Under the pieces are notes generated by a model that was not told where the DNA came from, did no database searches, and worked only from the letters and a program-made list of their open reading frames with translations. Positions 9,013-17,800 of a stretch of 64,000 nt of DNA are shown here, in pieces. Every line of letters starts with the position of its first letter. The stretch's first letter is position 1. Both the position numbers and the translations under genes were made by a program. Location: NCBI GenBank assembly GCA_021325555.1, contig JAJPGY010000012.1, positions 124,001 through 188,000 on the forward strand. The letters are read 5' to 3'. This stretch comes from Pseudomonadota bacterium. GTDB lineage: Bacteria > Cyanobacteriota > Vampirovibrionia > Obscuribacterales > Obscuribacteraceae.

Positions 9013-9627
9013 ATGAACCTGAAAAACACGCGCAAATGGTGTGCCGCTGCCCATGGTACCCAGGGCTACGGAAACACTGCAACCGACGATGGTGGCATGG
9101 ACGGCTTTCACCCGTACCGCTTTCATCTCGACAAGACCGAGCAGGTGGCAGTTCGCTTCGGCTTCCGCAAGGCATACGGCATTCGCAAGGGATGCCAGAT
9201 GCACGACGTCTTCGAGGACACCAAGAAGACCCGGCAGGATGCGCTCGCCGCTGGATTCGATCCTTACGAGATCGGGCTGGCGTGGGCGTGCACTGACGGC
9301 CATGCGGACAATCGCCACGAGCGCAAGCTCGAGGCTTACCGCAAGATCCGCCTGACGCCGGACGCTGTCATCGTGAAGCTCTGCGATCGCATCGCTAACC
9401 TGGAGCACGCAATCCTGGTTGGCTACACTCGCAAGGTCAATCTCTATCTCGATGAGATGGAGGAGTTCGAGCGGCATCTCAAGGGAGCCCCGGTGAGCAA
9501 CCCCGAGTACCAGCCAAAGGTGGATGCGCTCTGGGCGCGCCTGCACTGGCTCTTCTCGGAGGAGGCCCGCAACAAGCTGTGGGGCACCCGGCATTGCTGC
9601 AAGCAGCCTGACGATATGGTGGCCTGA
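9013..9627 (+). CDS. HD-domain phosphohydrolase, (p)ppGpp hydrolase (MESH1/RSH)-like
   Basis: The 204-aa protein matches the metal-dependent HD fold of RelA/SpoT hydrolase domains. It shows HPYRFHLD near residue 33, the HD of MHDVFEDT (H64-D65, with E68-D69) and the late metal-ligand region KLCDRIANLEHA (D125). No synthetase, TGS or ACT domain is present, so if active it would be a stand-alone alarmone or nucleotide pyrophosphate hydrolase. The start is ATG 9013; an ATG at 9008 runs into a stop after one codon. The ribosome site AAAGGAGGTG is very strong. Substrate is inferred from family only. Confidence 0.7.
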   Translation: MNLKNTRKWCAAAHGTQGYGNTATDDGGMDGFHPYRFHLDKTEQVAVRFGFRKAYGIRKGCQMHDVFEDTKKTRQDALAAGFDPYEIGLAWACTDGHADNRHERKLEAYRKIRLTPDAVIVKLCDRIANLEHAILVGYTRKVNLYLDEMEEFERHLKGAPVSNPEYQPKVDALWARLHWLFSEEARNKLWGTRHCCKQPDDMVA

Positions 9628-9658
9628 GGGTCGGGGAGCCTACGGTTTCCCAGCCTTC

Positions 9659-9701
9659 GGGCCACCGTCAGGTGGTCCCCTTAGCAAACTTGCTTTTTTT
9701 T
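9659..9701 (+). terminator. Terminator after the HD gene
   Basis: An 8-bp stem (9659-9666 with 9671-9678, one G-U pair) is followed at 9683 by a short AGCA/TGCT hairpin leading into eight T's. Confidence 0.7.
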
Positions 9702-9897
9702 GGGCTCGATTGCTATGTAATTATATAGTATAAAAAGCCGCCAGCCCACCATGGCATCCGCTCGTAGTTTCATGGCATGCGCTCGTTGGCCGACGCGGTC
9801 AGCCAGCCTCCCCGCAACTGCAGCCTGGCTCCGGGGACGCGGGCGGGACGCCCGCGCCGGCAGCCGGGCAAGACCGTCGCGTCGCCTGGGCAACCGG

Positions 9898-11007
9898 TCA
9901 GTCCACCGGCTCGGGGGCGGGATCCGGGCAGGGTGCGGGGGCAACGGGCAAGGTGCCGTTCGGTCTGAAGAGCTTCCAGTCGACCGTGGCCGCCACCACC
10001 TGCTGCACCAGCGTGTAAAAGATGACCGGCAACAGGACCGCCGGGTGATCGGAAAGCGCTGAGGCGGCCAGCACGAGCCCGGTGCCGTTGTTGTTCATCC
10101 CCAGACCGAACATCAAGGAGGCCTGGTCCGATCTGCTTGCCCGCAATAGCCTGGCAATCAGCCAGCCGGCCCCGAATGCCGACAGGCAGAGGAAGATCGC
10201 TGTCCCCAGTACGAAGGCGAGGAAGTCCAGATCAGGGTTGGCGATTGCCTGGGGAAGCGATGCGGCCGCGTTGGCATAATTCAGGAGCAAGAGCAAAAGG
10301 AAGCTGATTAGCCTCAGTTGCGGTCGCAGGGCGGCGGTTTTCTCCTCGCCGCGCAGGAAGTAGACGAGCATTCCCAGCACCGACGGCAGAACGACGCCCA
10401 GCGCCAGAAAGGCGTGGGTGCCCTGCGCCGCCAGCTCGTGCAGGTCTTCCGAATATTCGCCGGTGGTCAGGCAACCGAACAGGTTGAGCAGGAGCGGCGT
10501 TGTAAACGGGCTGAGCACCGTGGAAAGAAAGATAAGCCCAAGGCTCAGACTGAGGTTGCCGTTGGCGTTTTGAGACCAGGCCGCCGACGAGCCGGCGACG
10601 GGCATGGAGACGATGAGCGCCAGGCCGGTCAAAAGGTTCTCCAGCTCGTCCGTATTGTGCCAGAGCTGGAACAGCCCGGAAAAGCCCAGCACAAGCAGGA
10701 TCGGCACCGCCATGTTGGCGATGACCGCAATCACTATTACGGCCGGGCGGCGCCAGAGCCCGGCCAGCTCCTGTGCTTTTATTCCCTGGCCGGCATTGAA
10801 CAAGAGCAGGGAAAGCATGAGAAAGGACAGCGAGATGTTGACGGTGCTGCCGTCCGGCCAGCGAACCCGACCAAACTGCACGTGCTGCAGCCAGAGCCCG
10901 GGCTGAGGAAGGACAGCCGCCAGAAGGTAGGCGCCAACCAGCATCAATAGAAAGTGCCGGTGAACAAAGCCCGTAATCTCCTGCACAAGGGGACGAGCGT
11001 CGGGCAT
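9898..11007 (-). CDS. Bile acid:sodium symporter (BASS/SBF)-like transporter
   Basis: The 369-aa protein has 9-10 predicted membrane helices and the BASS/SBF-like signature LGMNNNGTGLVLA in the crossover region. BASS members move organic anions (bile acids, pyruvate, pantothenate and others) with sodium. An unusual periplasmic-type insertion (WLQHVQFGRVRWPDG) follows the first helix, and the C-terminus is a Pro-rich tail (PAPCPDPAPEPVD). It is transcribed alone, convergent with the HD gene. Substrate cannot be told from sequence. Confidence 0.75.
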   Translation of the reverse strand: MPDARPLVQEITGFVHRHFLLMLVGAYLLAAVLPQPGLWLQHVQFGRVRWPDGSTVNISLSFLMLSLLLFNAGQGIKAQELAGLWRRPAVIVIAVIANMAVPILLVLGFSGLFQLWHNTDELENLLTGLALIVSMPVAGSSAAWSQNANGNLSLSLGLIFLSTVLSPFTTPLLLNLFGCLTTGEYSEDLHELAAQGTHAFLALGVVLPSVLGMLVYFLRGEEKTAALRPQLRLISFLLLLLLNYANAAASLPQAIANPDLDFLAFVLGTAIFLCLSAFGAGWLIARLLRASRSDQASLMFGLGMNNNGTGLVLAASALSDHPAVLLPVIFYTLVQQVVAATVDWKLFRPNGTLPVAPAPCPDPAPEPVD

Positions 11008-11123
11008 GGTGTACCTGCAGTTCGAGGTATACGGGTGCTACCAAGTGTATCAAGACCCGAACTTCTGGCGGCGGGTTCCCTGTCCTAACCGGCTCTAATG
11101 TTAACTTCGCTGTCTGCCGCCGC

Positions 11124-11552
11124 TTACCCCTGCTGCTTGAGGTGCAGCTCGATCAGCTGCCCCAGCGCCTGCATATGGTTGGCCACGCGCACCACCTCGG
11201 CCAGCTGCTCGTCAAACGACAGGGTTTTGAAGTGATTGACCCGCGCGTCGAGCGCCTCTTGCTGCCTGGCATCTATCAGCGCCTGACCGGCGGCACCGCC
11301 GCCCTCGGTTCGCAGCGCGGCAGGGATGGCGGCTATACTCTTGTACATCTGGCGCAGATCGGGGTTCCTGTCCACCTCGCGCTGCAGGATTTCTATCTCG
11401 GATTGAAGCTCCTGTCTGTCGGAGGCTGCCTCAAGGCGAGCTGCCCTGCCCGCGGACAGGTCGAGCAGGTTGAGGTCGCCGCGCTGCGCCGACCGCGCAG
11501 CGGTGCCCGCCTTGCTCTCGGTGTGTTTTTCAGGAACGTGTTGGTCGCCCAT
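11124..11552 (-). CDS. Hypothetical coiled-coil protein
   Basis: The 142-aa, charged, helix-rich protein has a likely coiled coil around residues 35-65 (LEAASDRQELQSEIEILQREVD) and a second helical segment near the C-terminus. No known domain was recognised. It is third in a minus-strand set with two DNA-binding-like proteins and is separated from the preceding gene by about 140 bases. A short Ala/Gly-rich linker sits in the middle. It may be an accessory factor of that set, but this is position-based inference only. Confidence 0.6.
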   Translation of the reverse strand: MGDQHVPEKHTESKAGTAARSAQRGDLNLLDLSAGRAARLEAASDRQELQSEIEILQREVDRNPDLRQMYKSIAAIPAALRTEGGGAAGQALIDARQQEALDARVNHFKTLSFDEQLAEVVRVANHMQALGQLIELHLKQQG

Positions 11553-11695
11553 ATTCCCTTTCCTTCCTGAGCTTATTCTCTCATACGACGGCAGCGTGAC
11601 TTGCGGAACGCCCTGGTGTGCCGTACCGGGTTCTCAAGCGCCCTCCTGAGCGATGATAAGCCTTAGAGAAGAAGGCGTCAATCCAAGGATGTCGA

Positions 11696-12547
11696 TTATT
11701 GGCGCTTGCGGGGGGGAGGACCACCACTCAGTCCACCCGGGGGCGGACCGGACGGGGGCGGCGGCGGCTCATTCCTTCTTAACGTTTGCGCCGGGCGGGC
11801 GGGCCTGTCGGATGCGGGCAGGGGGACGTCGAAGACCTCGTCCTCTTCTTCGCCTTCCTCCTCATGCTCGCCGCTGCCCGCAGCGTTGGCGACCGGTTTG
11901 GCCGCCGCCTGGCTGGCGTAGGTGTCAAGGCGCTGGGTAAGAGGGTCTTCCAGGAGCTCGTCGAGCGGATCGCGGTCGTTTGACGGCGGCGAGGCGGCGG
12001 CGCCTCCGGCGCCCTCTTTGACCTCCTCCATTGAGCCCAGGCGCGGCGAAATGGCGAACGCTCTCTGAGCGATGCTTTCAAGCTCGTCCCTGGCGTGATC
12101 GAAGCGGACCAGCGCCTCCTCGACCGGGCTCTGCTCGGGCTCGCCGGGCAGCCCTGGCTCGCCTAGCAGTCCGAAGCCGAAAGTGTCTTCCCCGACCGCG
12201 GGCAGCCCCTCGCCGACGGACGGGGCCTGGTCTGCGGCTTGCCCGCCGGGCGGCTCCGCCGCTGTTTCGGCTGCCGTTTCCGGCTGTCCAATATAAGTGT
12301 TGGCCAGGGATTCGGCGACAAACACCTTGAGCTCGCCGTGCAGCCGGCGAAGGGCGCCGGCGATCCGCCTGGTGTCGGCACCGGCAGCGGCGCGCGCTTT
12401 CGTCGACGATCCCTCGATGCCCAGGGCGGCCAGCAGTTGCTGGCGAACAAACATCCCCATCGATTTGGCGCCGGCCACCCGGGCCAGGCGCTGCACTTCG
12501 AGAAATTGCTCCGGTTTGAGCGTGATGACGATCTGGTGTTCGCGCAT
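11696..12547 (-). CDS. Ribbon-helix-helix-like protein with long disordered acidic/proline tail
   Basis: Residues 1-45 (QIVITLKPEQFLEVQRLARVAG...FVRQQLLAALG) look like a ribbon-helix-helix DNA-binding unit. The remaining ~235 residues are low-complexity: Ala/Glu/Pro-rich, a Glu block (EHEEEGEEEDE) and a C-terminal poly-Pro/Gly tail ending in RKRQ. Its ATG is only 11 bases after the stop of the upstream gene. Short RHH proteins are commonly antitoxins or partition repressors, but such a long tail is unusual. No toxin-like partner is evident. Function unknown. Confidence 0.6.
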   Translation of the reverse strand: MREHQIVITLKPEQFLEVQRLARVAGAKSMGMFVRQQLLAALGIEGSSTKARAAAGADTRRIAGALRRLHGELKVFVAESLANTYIGQPETAAETAAEPPGGQAADQAPSVGEGLPAVGEDTFGFGLLGEPGLPGEPEQSPVEEALVRFDHARDELESIAQRAFAISPRLGSMEEVKEGAGGAAASPPSNDRDPLDELLEDPLTQRLDTYASQAAAKPVANAAGSGEHEEEGEEEDEVFDVPLPASDRPARPAQTLRRNEPPPPPSGPPPGGLSGGPPPRKRQ

Positions 12548-12558
12548 GGCTTAATACT

Positions 12559-13650
12559 TCAGTGCTTGTGGCTTTTTCCGCCGCGGGGCAGGGTTTCCAG
12601 GGCTTCGGCTAGCCGATCGCTGGCCTTGCGTATCTGCTGGGCCATCTTGGCCGGCTCACGCCCTTCTCCGATCTTAGCAGCGAGTACCCGCGGTTGCGGC
12701 TCCGACTCCAGCCAATCAGCCCAATCTTGCAGGACCTCCACGAGATCGTGGATGGTGCGGACGGACCGGGGGATCGGCACCGCCGGCGGTGCCTGCTTCA
12801 TCGACTTGCGCACCGCCTCCTGGACCGTCTCGTGGACAAGATGGCTTATCGCCTCCTTGATCTGCTGCTCGGTGGCCCGGGTAATCGGAATGCGCTGAAC
12901 CGATTTGCCCGACGGATCTGAAAGCGGGATGCCGCGCGTCAGAAGCTCTTCGGCGGTTTCGGTCTCGAGCGGAAGCAGCGCCATCAGGTGCCGGTGACCG
13001 AGGCTGAGCATCACCTCGAACGGGTCGGGCATGGAGGCTGATCCGCCCTCGGTGAGACTTTTGCTTCCCTCTTCGGCCAGCCTTTCCGCCATCTCCGCCA
13101 TGCGAATCAGACGGTAAGCGTAGGTTGCGCTCATCAGGTGCTCGGTGCGGCAGTACTCCTCGAAGGTGCCGTAGTGCTCCTTGTAGAGCGCATCATCCTT
13201 CAGGCGGGCCAGACGGAGCCCCTGCGCGACAAGACCGGCGGCGGCGAAACGCCCGGCCAGCTTTATCTCTTCCGTGAGCTGATCGTAATCATCGGAAACC
13301 GGCCGCAGATCGTCGATCGATATGGTACGGCGGATGAAATCGGCCTGCACCGGCTGCGCTGCCCTTAGCGAAACCTCCGCTTTTGCCGGCGGGCTCTGCA
13401 CCACCTCGACCTCGACCGCCTGCTCAGCGCTGGCCTGTAAACCCTTTCGCCTGGCGGGCGCCGGCTTGGCGGCGGCCTGCGCGGGGCTCACCGGCGGTGG
13501 TGCCTTGGCCTTTTGTTGCGTGACGGGCGGCTCGGGCTCGGCGGCGCCCTCGGTCTGCTCGCGGCGCTGGCGTGCTTCGCGAAGCCTTTGTATCAGTGTT
13601 GCCCCGGGTGGGGGTTTCTTCCGTTTTTCCATACGTTGCCCATGCGGCAT
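12559..13650 (-). CDS. Protein with plasmid/phage-type helical DNA-binding-like domain
   Basis: The 363-aa product begins with a basic, Pro/Ala-rich disordered region (residues 1-105). A central segment reading LYKEHYGTFEEYCRTEHLM then ATYAYRLIRMAEMAERL follows. That pattern (short helix, tight turn, AYRLI helix) recurs in plasmid- and phage-borne proteins related to ParB or DUF3102-like families. A C-terminal helical part follows. The start is unclear: ATG 13650 or ATG 13632, neither with a good ribosome site. It heads a minus-strand set with an RHH-like protein. A segregation or gene-regulation role is possible but unproven. Confidence 0.6.
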   Translation of the reverse strand: MPHGQRMEKRKKPPPGATLIQRLREARQRREQTEGAAEPEPPVTQQKAKAPPPVSPAQAAAKPAPARRKGLQASAEQAVEVEVVQSPPAKAEVSLRAAQPVQADFIRRTISIDDLRPVSDDYDQLTEEIKLAGRFAAAGLVAQGLRLARLKDDALYKEHYGTFEEYCRTEHLMSATYAYRLIRMAEMAERLAEEGSKSLTEGGSASMPDPFEVMLSLGHRHLMALLPLETETAEELLTRGIPLSDPSGKSVQRIPITRATEQQIKEAISHLVHETVQEAVRKSMKQAPPAVPIPRSVRTIHDLVEVLQDWADWLESEPQPRVLAAKIGEGREPAKMAQQIRKASDRLAEALETLPRGGKSHKH

Positions 13651-14115
13651 TGTAGCTAACGCCTTACATCCTGACTAGCCGCTCCCGTCCGGCAGGGTAG
13701 GTTTGGCCGCCTTCTTCGCGCAGCCTCGCTAGTTTACCTGATCGCAGCATACCCAAAAAGGCCCCGTTTTGCCAGCCTGCGCCCAATTGCGCGATCGCGA
13801 TCAGCTCGAACTGCCGTGAAGAAAGGTCAACGGCCGGGGCGCCGAACTTGTAGCCGCGACCCTTGCCCGGTTAGCTTCAGGTGTCTCCGGACTTTTTATC
13901 TACTTCCATGCAAAGAGCAGCAGAACCGACCCAGGATCCCCACATGCGCCACAGCCCCCAGTTTCCCGGGAGCCTGACCGCACGTCCGGCTCTTTGATGA
14001 AGCCCGAGCCCGGGCACGACGGCTGAGTGGCGAGTGCCGCCTTTCTCTTTCCATTCACCTGCCCGGCAAGGGCTCTGTTGCCGGGCGCCAGCCCGCCAGC
14101 AAGGAGGGAGCAGCA
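13651..14115. other. Divergent intergenic region with leader hairpin
   Basis: Some 465 bases separate divergent genes and should hold promoters for both. No intact gene is seen. A perfect 9-bp hairpin (14061-14069 with 14078-14086, 8-base loop) lies about 20 bases before the AAGGAGGGAG ribosome site of the next gene and could influence its translation. Confidence 0.45.
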
Positions 14116-14829
14116 ATGCGAACCAAGACAACACGCCGCATCGGCCTGCGCGAGCGCCCGTGGGCATATTCGCGGAACTTCCAGCACATGCTGGGCATCT
14201 TCGTGGAAGAGCCGAGCAGCGGGCTCTTCTTTGCCGAGCACACCCCCGAAGAGAACGTGGCCCTGATCGCCTGCCACTTTCGCCGGCTGCCGCCGCAGCT
14301 TCAGGCGCTCGGCCGCGAGCTCGAGCTGACGTTCAGCACCTGCGAGGGCGCCACGGCCAACGGCAACAGCTCCACCTGCTACGCCGATTTCAAGCGACGC
14401 GATCGCCGGGAGATAGCGCCGCACATCGAGATGGGCACGCGCAGCCTGAAGCCGGACATGGTGTTGGCCCACCTGGCGCACGAGGTCTGCCACCTGTGGT
14501 GGTCGAGCCTCCGGCCCGGGGGGAGGACGGCTTACATGCAGTATCTGATCGACAGCGCCTCGCCGCAAAGCGTGGAGGTGACGGCCTACGCGCAGGAGTT
14601 CTTCGAGGACTGGCTCCGCTGCCAGTCCATCCCGGATTCGGAACCATACGCCAGCGCGCACCGGCAGCACTACCTGGAGAAATGGGCGGCCGAGTCGTTC
14701 TGCGAGACGGTGGCCGCGCTGGTCGACCCGCACTACCCGTCGCGCAACGAAAAGAGCACCGTGGACCTGCCCGCCCGCCGGCGCAAGATAAGCGAGCTGA
14801 CCGGGCTGGAGATCGGCTCTTTGCAGTAA
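14116..14829 (+). CDS. Putative HEXXH zinc metallopeptidase-like protein
   Basis: The 237-aa protein contains HLAHEVCHLWW, an HEXXH zinc motif at residues 122-126. Downstream segments with acidic residues (SVEVTAYAQEFFEDW; ESFCETVAAL) could supply a third zinc ligand, as in gluzincins. Three Cys residues lie in the first 130 positions. No signal peptide or other domain was recognised, and it does not resemble a named family known to me, so enzymatic activity is inference from the motif. A very strong AAGGAGGGAGCAGCA ribosome site fixes the start. A mismatch-containing hairpin lies just past the stop (about 14840-14882). Confidence 0.55.
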   Translation: MRTKTTRRIGLRERPWAYSRNFQHMLGIFVEEPSSGLFFAEHTPEENVALIACHFRRLPPQLQALGRELELTFSTCEGATANGNSSTCYADFKRRDRREIAPHIEMGTRSLKPDMVLAHLAHEVCHLWWSSLRPGGRTAYMQYLIDSASPQSVEVTAYAQEFFEDWLRCQSIPDSEPYASAHRQHYLEKWAAESFCETVAALVDPHYPSRNEKSTVDLPARRRKISELTGLEIGSLQ

Positions 14830-14907
14830 TCAAAGGAGAAAGGTTGCGGCCATCGCTTGCCCGCGCACGGCCTCAGCCTTTCCCGGTTTCCTCCTCCTAT
14901 TAAGGGA

Positions 14908-14913
14908 TATAAT
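14908..14913 (+). promoter_or_regulatory. Candidate -10 element upstream of the DUF2157 gene
   Basis: A consensus TATAAT occurs in an A+T-rich patch about 150 bases before the DUF2157 start. No good -35 is visible 16-18 bases upstream. Confidence 0.35.
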
Positions 14914-15060
14914 AAAAGCAAATTGCATGCGCCCTGCCGAATCAGGATCTCAATCACCGAGGGCGCCGCCAGACGGTTCATTAACTGTCCAGCGCCCGCC
15001 AACGCCAACGCGATTGCCGGCTACGATGCCAGCAGTCGATCCGCAGAAGGGGTGGCGCAT

Positions 15061-16347
15061 ATGCCGGGACAGTTTCCGCAGAAATTTCGCAGCGCGCTTT
15101 GCATTGAGATAAGAAGCTGGTTACAGGAAGGCTTGATATCGGGGGAGACGGGGGAGGCATTGCTGACCCGCTACCCGGTGCAGGCGTCGGAGCAACGCAT
15201 GATCGCCGTGATGCTGGTGCTCGGCGCCATACTGGTCGGTCTCGGCGCCTTGCTGTTTATCGGCGCCAACTGGCACCTGATCCCGGCTGTCTGGAAGCTC
15301 CCGATCATCCTGGCGGCAGTAATCGGCGCCCATGCGGCAGGCTGGCGTTGCGCCTATGAGCCCGGAACGCGACCGCGTCTGGGCGCGGCCTTCATGCTCC
15401 TGGGATCTCTGCTCTACGGCGCCGGCATCTGGCTTGTCGCGCAGATATTCAACCTGGAGGCCAACTTCGGCGCCGGCATGATGATGTGGGCTCTGGGCAC
15501 CATGGCTGTGGCCACCGTCACCAGGTCGGGACCGCTATCGATTCTGTCGGCGGTCCTGAGCACGGTCTGGTGTCTCAATGACGGGTTGTCCGGGAGCAGC
15601 AGCCCCTTCGGCGGCTCGCCCGAGCCGAGCCTGATGGGAATGGGCAGGTTTGCGGGGGCGATGCTGTTCAATCTGCTTGTCTCGTACAACGCCCGGAGCA
15701 AATGGGCTGTTGCCGTCCTGTTCGCCGGCGGCGCCCTCTTTGTGGCCTGCGCGTCCGGAACCGGCTGTCTCGGTCTCGTCCTCTACGGGGCGATGCTTCT
15801 GTCCGGGTTCCTATGGCACCGCTACAACTGGCAGCTCTTTGAGGGGTCGTATCTGTATGTCGGTGCCATCTCGACGCTGCTCGGGTTGCTCCTGCTCACC
15901 GGCGACAGGTACGGGGCCTTCGCTCACAACCTCAGCCTGCCGAACCTGGTCGCTCTTTTGGCGGCAGCCCTGGCCGGGTTCGCGGTCATGTCCACAGGGC
16001 ATAAGAAGTGGCCGCCCGAGGTTCTCGGCGGCATGGTGCTCTCGCTGCTTAGCTGCGTCGCCGTGTTCGCGGGCAACGATGCCGGCCGGCTGCTCATGGT
16101 CAACTCCGTCTTGCTGGGATCGATCATCTCGCTGGTGATGCTCGGGCTCAAGAAGTTCCAGAGCCCCGGCATGGTTAACGTGGCCGTCGTCTTTTTTGTC
16201 CTGGACATGGTCTGGCGTTATTTCGATGTCTTCTTTTCGATGATGGACCGTTCCATATTCTTCATCGCCGGCGGCGCGATGCTGCTAGTGACCGGCGCCG
16301 TCACCGAGCAGGGCCGCCGCAAACTTCTGGAGAGGCTAGGACAGTGA
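15061..16347 (+). CDS. DUF2157 polytopic membrane protein
   Basis: The 428-aa protein has a short cytosolic head (WLQEGLISGETGEALLTRYP, the typical DUF2157 start) and then about a dozen hydrophobic helices. The frame is open further upstream, but ATG 15061 is preceded by GAAGGGGTGG and gives the expected domain start. DUF2157 proteins are widely paired with GDYXXLXY proteins, as here, where the next gene overlaps by four bases. Function is unknown, with membrane localisation certain. The usual intermediate DUF4401 gene is absent. Confidence 0.8.
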   Translation: MPGQFPQKFRSALCIEIRSWLQEGLISGETGEALLTRYPVQASEQRMIAVMLVLGAILVGLGALLFIGANWHLIPAVWKLPIILAAVIGAHAAGWRCAYEPGTRPRLGAAFMLLGSLLYGAGIWLVAQIFNLEANFGAGMMMWALGTMAVATVTRSGPLSILSAVLSTVWCLNDGLSGSSSPFGGSPEPSLMGMGRFAGAMLFNLLVSYNARSKWAVAVLFAGGALFVACASGTGCLGLVLYGAMLLSGFLWHRYNWQLFEGSYLYVGAISTLLGLLLLTGDRYGAFAHNLSLPNLVALLAAALAGFAVMSTGHKKWPPEVLGGMVLSLLSCVAVFAGNDAGRLLMVNSVLLGSIISLVMLGLKKFQSPGMVNVAVVFFVLDMVWRYFDVFFSMMDRSIFFIAGGAMLLVTGAVTEQGRRKLLERLGQ

Positions 16348-16955
16348 TTGAACATCAAACCACAGACAATGAAGAAAGCCGCGCTGCCCATGGTCAGGCG
16401 AAGCTCGATTGGCCGGGGCGCCTGGCACCGTTGGCGATATCACTTCGGGGAGCGCCTTACAGGAGGACGCGCTGGTTCTTCTGCGCCGCGGTTGCCTGCC
16501 AGCTTGCCGTGCCCACCGGGCTGGCCTCGGTCAAGGGTTACACGCTGCTTTGCGGGCGGACCGTCTGCCTGCGCACGACGCCGATCGATCCGCGGGACCC
16601 GATGCGCGGAGAATACCTGTGCCTGAATTACGAGGTCAGCAACGTGCCGGCGCGCCAGCATCTCCCGGAGGGCCGGCGCGTGTTTGTCGTTCTCCGGCAG
16701 GGCGAGCCCTACTGGACGGCCGAGCGCGTTGTCGACCGGCTCCCCAGGCTCTCCCCGTCGGAGGTGGCGTTGAAAGGAAGGATCGAAAGCCGGTGGAACC
16801 AGAAGCCTGGCACGGTGCACGTTCATTACGGCATCGAGCAGGCCTTCGTGGAAGAGGGACGAGGACAACCGCTGGAGAAGGAGAAGCACTTTCGTGTATA
16901 CGTTGCCGTGGACAGGTCCGGCGAGGCCGTCGTCAAAGAGATACGCCCTGAGTAG
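16344..16955 (+). CDS. GDYXXLXY-domain membrane-anchored protein
   Basis: The 203-aa product has one N-terminal membrane segment (WFFCAAVACQLAVPTGLA) and then PIDPRDPMRGEYLCLNYEVSN, the defining GDYXXLXY motif with Gly-Glu-Tyr in place of Gly-Asp-Tyr. The GTG start overlaps the TGA of the DUF2157 gene (GTGA), indicating coupled translation. The domain is probably outside the membrane. Its role is unknown, but it almost certainly works with the DUF2157 partner. Confidence 0.8.
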   Translation: MIEHQTTDNEESRAAHGQAKLDWPGRLAPLAISLRGAPYRRTRWFFCAAVACQLAVPTGLASVKGYTLLCGRTVCLRTTPIDPRDPMRGEYLCLNYEVSNVPARQHLPEGRRVFVVLRQGEPYWTAERVVDRLPRLSPSEVALKGRIESRWNQKPGTVHVHYGIEQAFVEEGRGQPLEKEKHFRVYVAVDRSGEAVVKEIRPE

Positions 16956-17098
16956 CCGGGCGCCTGGAGGCGGGCCGCAGCCGGCTCCGGCGCGGCGATC
17001 TCTTGGGATCTGGCGGCCGGGCAAGGCAGGTTTACCGCCGTTGCGCAATTGGATACAGTGGGCATATTCATTCGTTGTGACGGCAGATCGTTTTGCCC

Positions 17099-17800
17099 AT
17101 GCTCCTTCAACTTCGAGCCCGCTCAACCCTGCTTGCCTGCCTGGTGGCGGCGGCGCCGGCCTGGCTGGCGACAGGCGTGGGGGCCCAGGGCGGTTATCTA
17201 AGAGGCAAGGTCGAGGAGAAGAACGTCCTTCGCCCTTCCAGACCGGCAACGCCGGACGCCTCCCGGGAGTTCGCCGATCCTTTCAGCGGTGGCGGCAATT
17301 CCCCGGATGAGGCCGCAGTCGCCAATCCGTATCCGGCCGGCGCCAGCACTGTTCCCGGCGACAGTTTCTCGGGGTCTCGACCGCCGCCGAACCCTCCGGG
17401 CTCCCGGAAGGATCCTGACGCCTCCCCGCAGATGGAGGTCGCCTGGGACGCCTGGCACCAGCGGGTGGCGAAGGCGCTTTTCCAGCGGTTCAATGCCATG
17501 GCCAAGATGGCATTCAAATACTCGCCGCCGCTGGCCTGCAAGGTCGGCTACACTGTTACGCGCGAGGGGACGGTCAAGAATATTCGAGTGCTGGAGCCGA
17601 GTACTGACGTGTCGTTCGATGTGCTGGTGACAACCGCCTTGAAATCGATCAGCGGCGACAAGGATCTGCTTCAATTTCCGCTGGGATCGCATCGGGCTGA
17701 GGTGGAGCGGACCGGGACCTTCAGCCAGAATTACGGTGTGGAGGGGTTCCGTTACGGCGGCGGCGACAGGGAAACGGTGCGCGCGAAGGGAAAGCAATGA
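17099..17800 (+). CDS. Secreted protein with TonB C-terminal-like domain
   Basis: An N-terminal signal peptide (about residues 1-28, ending near VGA-QG) is followed by a Pro/Ser-rich linker. The C-terminal domain, about residues 110-210 (WHQRVAKALFQRFNAMAKM, YTVTREGTVKNIRVLEPS), has the pattern of TonB C-terminal domains. No TonB-type N-terminal membrane anchor with Pro-Lys repeats and no ExbB/ExbD lie nearby, so classical energy transduction is unlikely. Start choice is uncertain: ATG 17099 lacks a clear ribosome site. It overlaps the MocR gene by ATGA. Confidence 0.7.
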   Translation: MLLQLRARSTLLACLVAAAPAWLATGVGAQGGYLRGKVEEKNVLRPSRPATPDASREFADPFSGGGNSPDEAAVANPYPAGASTVPGDSFSGSRPPPNPPGSRKDPDASPQMEVAWDAWHQRVAKALFQRFNAMAKMAFKYSPPLACKVGYTVTREGTVKNIRVLEPSTDVSFDVLVTTALKSISGDKDLLQFPLGSHRAEVERTGTFSQNYGVEGFRYGGGDRETVRAKGKQ

